From assembly GCF_023278565.1 (NCBI RefSeq), contig NC_064679.1, forward strand, positions 5,022,001 through 5,086,000: DNA of 64,000 nt. Direction: 5' to 3'. Origin of the DNA: Colletotrichum lupini (taxonomy: Eukaryota > Ascomycota > Sordariomycetes > Glomerellales > Glomerellaceae). Below the pieces are notes generated by a model, which was not told where the DNA came from, did no database searches, and saw only the letters and a program-made list of their open reading frames with translations. How positions within the stretch are numbered: the stretch's first letter is position 1; every line of letters starts with the position of its first letter. The translations under genes and the position numbers were made by a program. Shown here one piece after another: positions 1 to 11,262 of this stretch.

Positions 1-3000
1 TAAACCGTATAATAATATATAAAATTACGTAATATTATACCTTAATATAAAAGTTTTTCTTTTTTTTATAATTTTATTATAAAAATAGTTATTACTTTTT
101 ACTTTTTTATAAATAAAAATTACTTTTTATTTAAGTTATTAAATTAATAGCTCGTTTATAAATATTATAATATAAATTTATAATAACTTTTAATCTCTAT
201 ATAAGACGTTACTAAACTAATTAACCTTATAATACCTCTTTATAAAGCTATTTTAAAATAACCAATTAATAATAATACTTATATAAGCTCTACCCTTTTT
301 ATATAATAAGAACGTATAAATATATAAGCCTCGATATTAATAAAATCTGTTTTTATAAGTTTAAAAGAGCGGGAACAAAGTATTTAATAAATAAAAAAAG
401 AGCTAAAATAATTATTAATAATTAATATTTTTATTATATTATATAACATATCTTTTTTTAAAAACGAACTTAATAGTTTCTAAGTAACGACTTATATTAA
501 TATCCAAGTTATTAAGAAGTTTATTAAAAAAGTTTAGTTTAATCGCTTCTTAACGTTTATTTTATATTGAAATATAATATAATCTATTATTTTATATTTT
601 ATAATAAACTAGTAAATTCTTTTAATAAAGTAAACAGTATTTTTAATTAATATAAAGAATCTTTATAATATTTTAGAGTACTGTAAAGTAGCGTACAAAG
701 CTATAAATTTAAAAAGATTTCTTTTTAAAGCTACGATCTTATATAAAAAAGATAATTATTAACTTTTTATTATTTCTTAAACTAGAATTAAGTTATTAGT
801 TATTAAACCTTAGTTAGTAAAGAAGGGAAAAGGTTATATAAAGCTAATTATAACTAAAACTTTAGGTAAAACGACGTATAGAAATATTTTAAAAATACGG
901 CTTTTAATAAGTATTAGTATTAAACTAATAATAAAGATTAAAAAGGAATTATTAATTAAATAAAAAAAGGAGATTATTAAAAAAGAGGTAAAAGCTAAAA
1001 AAAAAGTTAAAAAGAATAAAAATAATAAGAAAGATAAGATTATAATAGTTCGATAAGAAAATAAAGTTTATAATAATAAATAACTTAGTATATTATAAGG
1101 ATAGAAACGAGCATTCTTATTAATAAATAGTTTAAAATAAACTATAATTATATTTATAATTCCTCTTCGTCCTTAGTATTATTTATAATTATGAAGCTAT
1201 TTAATATTTTAAGATTAATTCTAAAGTCTTTTAATTTCCACTTAACTTATATAATACCGCCCTATAGTTTACTAAGTAAAGTAATTTCTAATTAGAGCTT
1301 ATTATATATATACTACTTTAGATAAATACGAAAATATTAATACGTTTTAAAATAAGGATAATTAGCCTCGCTAAACTTCGTATTTTTAGTTAATATAGTT
1401 AGGGAGCCCTTAATAATTAAGGTATAAATCTATAAGGTAGCTTAAGGAAGATATATATTTAAATTATTATTATTTTAAATAGTATTTAATAGTTATTAAA
1501 CTTAGTCTTAGTTAATTAATTATATAAAATCTTATATAGTTCGTAACGTAAGTTAATAATATAGTTACTATAGTTAATTAGAAACAACATAAGAGCGACC
1601 TTTTTAATAACGAATTCGATAAGAGTTCTAAATTTATATAAAGTTAATAAAATTAGAGCGAATTAGTAGTATATACGTAAATAGAAATATAATTTAGTTA
1701 GAGAGTATATTTATATAAAATAGCCCTTAGAACTTAAGTAGTTAGAAATATTTTTATAAACGTAAGTATACTTATATATACTAAGATATATATTACTTAC
1801 CCGCTAATATACTAATTTATTTTAATAAAGACGATTTTATTAACTCTTAATCTTAACGTTATAAATACTTTTACTAAAAATTTAGTAATTATAAAATATA
1901 ATTAGACTTTTTATTATTAAACGGTATTATAAAAAGTAGTAATAAATACTAAATATAAGAACGGTTTCTTTTCCTTAGTCTAAATAAACTCGTAATAATA
2001 TAAGTCCCTATTATTAAATAATAATAAGATATTATATAAGTATATTCCGGGACGTATAAGTAAAAACCCCTATATAGAACTATATAATAAACTACGAATA
2101 AGTATTAATACTAATATAAATCTTAAATTTAAATAGTAAAAGCTTATTATACATATTTAAAAACTAAATATAATTTAGTTTAGGAGTTATAAACCCTTTA
2201 TAATATCACCTTATTTTACTTAACTAATTTTAAACTTATTATAAAAAAGTTTTATAATATATAAAGTAAAGTTTATCTTAGCTAATAATATAAGCTTATT
2301 AGCGAACCTATATATAAAAATACTTTTTATTATACCCTTTAGTACGGTAAGTAACTTTTAATATACTAAAAAAGAACTTTTCTAATTATTATTATATAAT
2401 TACGAGCTATTTTAGTATTTATTATTACTAAAGCTAATTCTATTAATAAAGTATTAATAATCCTATAGCCGTAATTATAAATCCTTTAGATTAGAGTTAA
2501 AAAAAGATATTTTTATTATTTAAATATTATTAAAAAAATAATTCTTAGATACGAATTAATAGATCCTTAGAAAAGACCGTACGCTCTTTTTATTATAAGT
2601 CCTATTTTATAAGTTAATATTTAAAAGTTCGCTTTATAATTCTAGTACTAGAAATTATGAAGATATATATAATAATTATATTATAAGTCTAATTACTCTC
2701 TAACTTTATAATAATTATCGTTTAATATAGTAAAAGATTAATACGTAGTTATACTATTTTAAGAAAGTAGTAATATATAAAGTAAGAAACTAAGAAAGAA
2801 ATTTTAAATAAGGGGTAAATGTTTATATATAATTATAGTAATATATAGGGGTATTTTTTTATTTATAAGGTTTTATAAGTATATATATAGAAATATAGAT
2901 ACTTATGGGGATTTATAATACTAAAAAAGATAGAAAAGTATATAATAATAATATATAATAAATAAAAGTTCTATAATTTTACTAAAAACGTTAAACTTTA

Positions 3001-4690
3001 GGGGGAGCTTTTATATAGTTAATTACGGCTTTTTACGGGCTAAACTAAGCGCGTATACTCTAGTTTATAGTTAATAAGTACTTTATAACTCCGTAGGGGC
3101 CTTATTACCCGGGTATTAAGCTTAATTATATTATATTTTAATATATACTTATATAAACTCTTATATTATATTATATAAGAATATTAAATTAATTACTCCT
3201 TACTTAGAGTCTATATAAGTTAATAACGCTCTTTATAATCTTATATATTATTATATATACCCTCTTTATTATTTTTAGCTTACTTAGTTACTTATTTAAA
3301 GGCTTTTATTATTATATAGAGGTATATAGTAGGGATAGTACCTAGAGATTTAAATAGAGCGCTAATACGGATTTTATTATAACTTTTATAATTATAACCG
3401 CGCTTAATAACCTTAATAAGCGTATTACGAGCTAGTACGAACTATTAATAAACTATAAATAAATATAAAGTAATATAAAATAATATATAAGTAATAACGG
3501 GAAGCGTAACGAGCGTATACTTATATATAATAAATATATAATTATAATTAGAGTAGCCCTTATTTATAAAAATAACGTAATTAATAAAAATACCTTTACT
3601 AGCTTTATAACGGGCGCACGACTTAGTACTAGTCTTAGTATTATTATATATAGTTATTTAAATAGTATTAGTAACCTAAGTACGAGTTATAGTAATATCC
3701 GGGGGTATATAACGGCTATTCTTAATAATTTTAAAGTTAAGCTTAATCTAACGCTAGGGCTAGATTATATAAGTTAGTATAGTAATATTAAATAGTATAG
3801 GGTAATATATACTAACTTATATAATACTAAGGTTATAGATTTAATAAAAAGTCTTTAAAAAGGAAAATAAAAAGCCTATAAATAATATAAGAATTTATAT
3901 AATAAAGAAGTTATTATATAGAAGTATACGTATTAATAAGGAGGTAAGAGGTTATTTTATAAAACATAAGGTCGTTAGGGTATTATATAAGTTAATATAT
4001 AGGGATTATTAAGAGCTATATACCCTTAATACGGGCCGGAACGCTATATTAAGCGCTTATTATAAATATTATATAGCGTACGCGATTATTAAAAAAGGGA
4101 GTATCTTATATAAAATTATTAATATATATACGTAAATAGTTAATACTAAAAAAAAAAGTAAATAAAAAGAATTAAATTATAAATAGGTATATATGCGTAA
4201 TTACACTTATAATTACGCATATATTAGCCTAAAAAAAGCATAATTACTAATTAATAAAAATTATACTAGCAATTGCGCATAAAATTACCTAATTATACCT
4301 AATTAATATTTCTAATTAGTAAATCGCAAATATTATACTTATAATTACGTATATAATTAGGTAATAGTAATAAAAGTAAAGTAGAAAAGGGTATAAAGTA
4401 TAATAAGGTAAAATATAATTATTAATAAGTAACTATAGGGGTATAAGTAAATTACTTACCTTACTTAAAGAATATTAAGTTAGTTAAGAAGAAAGGGAAA
4501 TTAATTAGTAATAGAAATTAATAAAAAGAATATACCCCCTAGCTACTCTATTTTTATTAAGTAGTATAACTACCCTTATATAACTACTATTACTTACGGT
4601 TATAAGTAATTCTTTATAATAATATACGGGATTTATTATAATATTTATTTATATATATAAGAAAGTCGCGCTATTAATACTTTAAATTTA
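1..4690. repeat. RIP-saturated AT-rich repeat block (left)
   Basis: This stretch is extremely AT-rich and almost lacks the dinucleotides CA and TG, while TA is very common and CG survives. That is the signature left when RIP converts CpA to TpA on both strands. No long open frame survives. The block ends abruptly near 4690-4730, where CA- and TG-containing sequence resumes. It is presumably one or more dead transposons, but I could not identify LTRs, terminal repeats or the left boundary, which lies outside the window. A weak reverse-transcriptase-like reading on the minus strand near 2295 is not strong enough to classify it. Confidence 0.85.
4189..4224. repeat. Perfect 15-bp inverted repeat inside the AT-rich block
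   Basis: Arms 4189-4203 (ATATATGCGTAATTA) and 4210-4224 are exact reverse complements separated by six bases. Related words (AATTACG, GCAATTGCG, CTAATTA) recur to about 4370, so this may be the decayed end or subterminal array of a DNA transposon. That assignment is inference. Confidence 0.6.
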
Positions 4691-7600
4691 CGGTAGCCGT
4701 AGGTCTATTAAAAAGAACGGTTTTGGCGGAGTGCCTCTTGCAGTCTGCCGTAGCCCTTTCCAGCGGGTTCTTGTTGCAATTCCCGGGCTGCGTTATTACC
4801 GCCCGTTGGTTTGGGTCGGTAGTTGGAGCGCGCCCATTGTGCTGGTAAAGAGCCATAGGGCGTGGGGGGTTCCGGCTCGGACTTTCGGTACGAGGTATTT
4901 CGACGTAATCAAGCACCTTATTCAGGTAACTTGGAAGGTGTTTCCTTAGAGAAAGAATATACCTATGTATCTATTTGCATAAAGCAGGTGCAGAATCGCA
5001 ACTTCTACGATGAAGTCAACATGAGGGTTCCATCAGATGCGGTATCTTTAGTAGGGTGAGCTTGCGTTCTTACATTCTCGCTGAGCCTCTGTTCGATCCC
5101 GGGGTCCATCTGGCAGGGTCAATGATTCGCACCTCTAAGGCCCGGAGCCCAGGCTTAGTAGTGAAGCTTCTTCCCTAGTAGCGCCGTGCGTCTGCCGCTT
5201 GATGAGAAGGGACGTTCATTCTTTTGCGGTCTTAAGCTCTTGATCTACTCATTTCGAAGTACCCAGATCGAGATGATGGAATGGATGCGCCCAATAAGCC
5301 ACATATCACCTTGTAGCAAGCTCTTGAGCTTCGCCAAGTGAGGTTGGAGTTTACCTTTGGTTTGTGGCGGTGCATGCGATGCAACATTGGCAAAACCCCT
5401 CCATCTCTTATGGAATCAACAATAAATCATGTCAAGGGTTCCCTGGTATCTCGTAATGTTTGTGTCGCAAATGCAGTCCTCGCTGAAGATTTGTCTTTGC
5501 TGAACCGAGGCAGTGATGAAAGCAGCTACCAAGAGCCCCCCCTGCTACATCCGAGAGACGCGCTTAAGGGTTTTGGCAAGGGGTCGAGTGCATGCCCATC
5601 TCTAGGACCCTGAGAACAGCTGAGGTAAGCACGCGTGCATTATATAATTAAAATATGGAGCTTCCTTGCTTACCTAAGTGAGTACCTTGGTGAAGTAAGG
5701 TAAGCTACATGAGGAAGCAGGAACCAACCAAGCTGCCTCCTGCTGGCAGTTGCTTCCTGTGCGGCGGGGGGAACCTGGGCGGAAGGCAGCTCCGAGCTGC
5801 AACGGGAGCGGTGGTCATAGCTTCCTCCTCCTCCTGCCTTGCCTGCCCCACCTTCCAGATCAGGGAGGACGCCGGACCGACCAACGACACTGCAGTTTGC
5901 CAGCGCGCAAAAAAGTGTCCAGTGCGTCTTCCTGGGCGGCGCATCCGGTTGACGCGTCTGTCCGGCTTGAACTCTTTGCAATGGTCTCGTCAGCATAGAC
6001 GGCATGCAATTTGTAGACGGTTCATACTTTTGTTTTAGATCTACTCTACTCGGTTATTAGTGTTATTATGACTCTTTCGACGTGATGATCGTTCTGTAGG
6101 CGGCTGTGAAGAGGGAAAGGGGGACCCCTGTGGTACACGCGTCAAAAGTCAAAACAATGAAGTCGCAGCCTCGTGCGAGTATCTGGACCAACTGCAATGC
6201 AGTCAAACAGACGGTAGAATGCAAAGCTCCTGATCAAGAGTACTCGATTTGGGACCTTTGAAAGCAAGAGTCTCACCGCACCCCCTGTCATATCTTGTGA
6301 GTGAATCGCGCGCGAGAAGGCTGGAAGGCGATCGTTCAGCGAGGCTACCCGCGTGCCTCGCCCGCGAACATCCGGTCCCTGTCTATCAGACCGAGCGCCT
6401 ACCATGAAGAGTACAAAGTCGGTAGTTTCGCAGAAATACTCGAAAGGACTTCCTGCAGATTGAAATACTCACGGATTAATACCATTGACGATGTGTTTCG
6501 CGACGCAAGGTGCTTGCTGCTAGAAAGCAGCACCACGTGACACATGCTTTCCTCCCCCCTTTCTTTACTGCCAGGTAGGTCGCAAGACTTGCTATAGCTG
6601 CGCTGCCAATATCATCTCTAGATTGGTATCGATATCTCTTGACTCATTCTCCGAATCAGGCTCGACAACTGTTTGTAAGTTTCAGACAAGTTGACGATGT
6701 GTTGGCCATGGTAGTTTGCGAGGCGGTGACGGACACACGTGTTCTGCTCCTCCACCTTGGGCAGACATGCGTCAATCTGGAAGCGCCAGCCCGGACAAGA
6801 GCAATTTCGATGAAAAGAGAAAGAAAAAAAAGTGACCAGATAAAAAATTAAACCTCAGAAGTTCACGGCGGAAATTTCATCATCTTTCACTAGTGTGCAG
6901 CGATGGTATCCCGCTTTTGGCTGGAAGCGCTGGCAAAATGCGAATAGCTTCCATCGCGTCTCTTGCACTGGATTGAATCATTGGCGCTGGTGGCACGAAA
7001 CCAGCTCCAAATTGCCCATAATCCCATGCATCGATGGGAGTGGTCACTGTGATACCATAGAAGACGTGATTGACGAGTTCAGGCAACGGGATGGCCGTAG
7101 GCACGCGGATGAGGCGATGCACCTCATTTTACCGGTCGCGTGGCCCCATCACGATGGCATGAAACGATATACTCGGTGTAAGTCAAATCGGGCTAGGAAA
7201 ATGATAGAAATTCAACAAAAATATCGCCGAGCAGATTGTCGACCAAGATGATGGAATCCGGTGTTTCCTTGATAAATTTCGGGGTGCTGTTGATGATTGT
7301 AACGATGGTGGTGCAAGATGTGCGGATAGCTTCAATTTGGACGAAGCGCGACCGAATCACAACAGTCGGGGTCGGGGGTTGGGAATGTGCGCGCAATATC
7401 AGAGCCGCAACACGCGATAAACAGAGGGAAAAGTGCATCAAACGATGGAGAAAAATTCGAGCAACAAAACAAAACAGTTAGCACGAGACGAGACCGAAAG
7501 ACAGAGGCATCAGAGCGGATGCGACGGATGGCATTTACGGTCGGAAGTAAAAACGAAGATGGGCGATGATGCAAAATCGGGCTTCTCGGCGGGGGAAAGG

Positions 7601-10163
7601 CGTGAGAATGGGAGGGAAATTGGGGCCGGGTCGGAGGACGGTGGATCGGCGGGCGCAAGACTTAAAAACATGGCAACGGCGAGCCATGAGTCATTTTTTG
7701 TAATGGAGGGTGAGTAAATGGGAAGAAGAGGGAATCAAGAGGGAAGAGAAAGAGGAGAAGGGCGAGGAGAGGAGAGGGTGGTTGAGGTGGGCGATGAGAA
7801 TGAGTTTGGTGGGAGATGGGAGACCCGCGAACGTGTGCGGCATCAGAGAGCAGCAGGGACGACGGAGCAACAGGGGACTGAGTGAGCACTCGGGACGGGG
7901 AGGGGAAGAACCAACGGTCCACGGTCCACGGGGGAAGCAGGCACGCTGGCGGCAGGACCTCACGGCGAGGAATATTTGGACCAATCAGAAAAAAGGAAAG
8001 TAGACGAATTTTGGAAAATAAAAAGGTGACAGAAGGGAAAATGGAGGATGAGGTACAAGGGCGATGTACCTTTTGTTTGCCTCTCCGTCCCGTCTGGTGC
8101 TTTGTGAATTCTGAGGCAATTGAGCGTGGCAGAAAACATGGCAGTTTGGATGGGAAAGAACGGGCGGGTGGTGCATGTGGCAGGTGCAGGTGCAGGAGCC
8201 AGGATCCAGGCGGGGACCCGGAGGAAGGAGGGAAAGAACCATGCACCTCCTTCCTAAGATTCTGGGACCGGCTGATCTTGAACTGCCCGGCGGGAAGAAG
8301 GGGCAGAGAAGGTGGATGATTGTACACCTTCCTCTGCCCTGTGTCCACCATCGAGGGCAGGAACTCGGGGCGTTGGGCTAATGGAAGGTAGGCACTGCGG
8401 CTATGGCTCTGTCCTACGTACCTTGCTTAGTGGGCATCTCACTCCATCGTTCTTAGGCAGTTCTCGTGAGGTGAGTCTCATCTCATAGACTCACACATCT
8501 CAAACTCACTAGGAACGGCAGTAGAAAAACACCAGAAGACTACCCCGGTCCTCTTAGGGCAGATGACTGGAGCACCCGTTGAGGGGTGCAGCGTGGCACC
8601 TGGCGAGGGGAGATGTGCTGGAACCTCCCACTATCCACACGACAGCACTCACTATCCGCAAGGAGGAGTGCGGCGTGCCTTACATCAACCCTGGGGCGGA
8701 CAGGGAAGACCAGGGGCCCGTCCAGGGTATGACGGCGGAGACGACAGAAGCCTCAGAAGCTTCATGCGTAGCCTGGAGCTTGGGGCTTGGGGAGCTCGAG
8801 TGCTTCCGGCGACGGAGGTGAACTGGGCTGATTGATCTGAGCTGAGCTTCCTTGGTTGAGATGAGAGGTGAGGGGCGCTGCTTGGCCGCCGTCCGCGTCT
8901 TCCACCAACTCAAAGGGCTGCCCGTTCGACTCGACTAACCGTTACCGTTTGTTTATCAGAACAATAAGAGATGGCACTTGACAATCTAAACGTCAAAATG
9001 GATACCAGAGAAAAAAGGACTGGTCCATTATCAAGGGGCAGAAGAAAGAGGCCGTGGACCGAGGCGAGTGAGGCCGTGCTGGAATCTGTCACCGGCCGAG
9101 GATTTCTTAGAACACCCACCATACCATCGCGGCGGCTGTAGTCCTGGACACGTCCAAAATAGACACGCACGTCTCTCCCGCTCCCGTACTAATCGGCGAT
9201 TTGAGTCGAACAAGATACTCCGCCGACGGATGAGGGCAATGAGGTTGATTTGGGAGTGACGCGGGAAGAGACGAGAGACACAATGAGATGTGGAAAGTCG
9301 AGACAAGCAGACGTCAAAGGGCATCACCTCAAAGCTGGGGCGCTATGGTATGCTGTTGTCTATCTGGACACATCACAACCAACTCGACGTACGCGTAGAG
9401 CTGTCAGGCTGTGGGAATACGCCGTTCATAGTCGTGGAGAGAAGCACCCTTGCGACTTGCCCGGGCCCTTGCCAGATCCAACGGCAGACAGCTTTTAAGT
9501 TTATTCTAGGCTACCGTGGTCATTTGATGGTATCATTGGCGTGTGAAGCAGATAAGTGAGTGAGATGCGAGGAGAAGAAAAGGGAACGAGGAAAAAAAAG
9601 GGTGCCATCTTTGAGGGGGGGGGGGGACTCTGGAGTGAGTGAGACGCGAAGTGAGAGAGAGAGAGAGAAAGTGACTGAAGGTTGAGAGGGGGAAGGCCCA
9701 AGGCCCCCCAGTCCGCGTGATTTAGCGACCATCCCCCCCAAAATGGACGGGGGATTTGGAGGGCCCAAAAGGCACCCGCACCAAGCCAAGAGGGAGGAGA
9801 GGGGATTAGAAAAAAAAAGAAGGCACCTCAAGGCTCACCCTCAAAAAAATCCAACGCCCGCGCCCGCGCCCTCAGGTCGTCTCCCCAAAAGTTACTGATT
9901 GCGCACCGCGCCCAACGGCCCCCGCCCATTTATAAAAACAAGCCCCGTCCCCTCAACGCACGCGCTCCCCCTCCACCCTCTCGTTCCGGACCTCTTCATC
10001 TCTCGCCTCTCTCAATCACCACAACGCGTCGATTTTAATTCTTGCAACTTTTCTCAAAGTACACCAGTCTTCAAACCGACTTCAATCGACTTTTCGATTG
10101 AATCCTGCTTCTAAGCAACCCCTTACGCTTTACGCATCCACACAACCCCCCAAAACAGTCACA
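4691..10163. other. Gene-poor stretch upstream of histone H1
   Basis: I found no open frame here with recognisable protein content or a plausible spliced model. The longer frames (for example 7662-8351 minus) are low-complexity Ser/Pro/Leu translations of purine-rich DNA. Visible features are plus-strand GA-rich tracts (about 7690-7900 and 9560-9830), a G run near 9617, and the histone H1 core promoter at the right end. About 4700-4950 has ordinary composition and abuts the RIPed block, so it could be an unmutated transposon edge or unique DNA. Confidence 0.5.
9931..9937 (+). promoter_or_regulatory. Probable TATA box of histone H1
   Basis: TATAAAA in a C-rich surround, about 230 bp upstream of the H1 start codon, followed by a CT-rich leader as is common at strongly expressed fungal genes. 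The position implies a 5' UTR of about 200 bases. Confidence 0.5.
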
Positions 10164-11262
10164 ATGCCTCCCAAGAAGACCGAGGGCGCCGCTGCTGCCC
10201 CCAGCAAGAAGTCTACCCACGCCAGCTACCAGGTTTGTACCTCAACCAGTCCGGCTTTTTGCATGACGCGTTGGTTGCTAACTCTCTACAGGACATGATC
10301 ACTGATGCTATCGTTGCTGTATGTTTTACCGCTCCTCCATCTCCGGCGCAAAGGGTTACGCGATCGGAGGACCCACGAGCTGGGTCAGCTGCCATTCGCG
10401 CCTAACGCCCGTGACCTTCGATCGCGCTACCCTCCACCGCCTCGACGATGGTCCACCTATTCTTGCGTTGCCTTTAATTGACTCACCTTCCCTCCTACAG
10501 CTCAAGGACCGTAACGGATCTTCCCGCCAGTCCCTGAAGAAGTACGTCAAGGCCAACAACCAGATCAACACCGTCAGCGACAACATGTTCGACTCTCTCT
10601 TCAACAAGGCCCTCCGCGCCGGTGTTGAGAAGGGTGTCTTCGAGCAGCCCAAGGGTATGTCACCGCATGTCTGCCTCTTTAAGTCTCTGAAACAATACTA
10701 ACATCCCTCAAGGTCCCTCCGGTGGCACCAAGCTCGCCAAGAAGGCGCCCAAGCCCGCTGAGAAGAAGGCCCCCGCAAAGAAGGAGGCCAAGGAGCCTAA
10801 GGAGAAGAAGGCTGCTGCGAAGAAGGAGACCAAGGAGCCCAAGGAGACGAAGGCTGCCGCTCCCAAGAAGGCCGCCGCCAAGAAGGAGACCAAGGAGGCG
10901 AAGGAGCCCAAGGAGAAGAAGGCCGCTGCCCCCAAGAAGGCTGCTGCCGAGAAGAAGGAGAAGAAGCCCGCCGCCAAGAAGGCTGCTGCCGTATGTTGAC
11001 CCCTTACCTCTTTCTCGCTTGCCCAGCACTGACATATCTCAAGGCCAAGGAGGAGAAGCCCGCCGTCCTCAGCAAGACCAAGACTGGTCGCGTCACCAAG
11101 ACTGAGAAGAAGGCACCGGCCGCCAAGAAGGAGGCCAAGGAGCCCAAGGAGAAGAAGGCCGCGGCTCCCAAGAAGGCTGCCGCCCCGAAGAAGGCAGCGC
11201 CCAAGAAGGCCGCCGCCGACAAGAAGGAGGCCAAGGCTGAGGCTCCCGCTGCCACGGCATAA
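10164..11262 (+). CDS. Histone H1 (linker histone)
   Basis: Linker histone that binds nucleosome entry/exit DNA in the nucleus. Exons are 10164-10232, 10292-10318, 10501-10654, 10713-10990 and 11044-11262, giving 248 aa. All four introns are GT..AG and the phases close. Residues 1-16 are a short basic tail. About 17-90 form the winged-helix H1/H5 globular domain, with recognisable HASYQDMITDAI, SRQSLKKYVK and FNKALRAGVEKGVFEQPKG segments. The rest is a Lys/Ala/Pro/Glu tail with repeated KEPKEKKAAA and APKKAAA blocks, as expected for fungal H1. Exon 2 is only 27 bp. The start ATG has a favourable context (ACAATGCC) and is the only one that gives the conserved N-terminus. Family assignment is firm; the exon 4/5 junction lies in repetitive tail and is slightly less certain. 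Confidence 0.95.

Noticed and set aside
2295..2306. Minus-strand reading F-A-N-K followed by LILLA, resembling a LINE-type reverse-transcriptase FADD motif
   Set aside because: Only about ten residues fit, one key codon does not follow from RIP of FADD, and no other RT block was found nearby.
7662..8351. 229-codon minus-strand frame, the longest upstream of H1
   Set aside because: Low-complexity Ser/Pro/Leu translation of a purine-rich tract, with other frames open as well; no domain.
10722..11105. Arg/Pro-rich plus-strand frame and Leu/Gly-rich minus frames over histone H1
   Set aside because: Shadows of the AAG/GCC-rich H1 tail in other frames.
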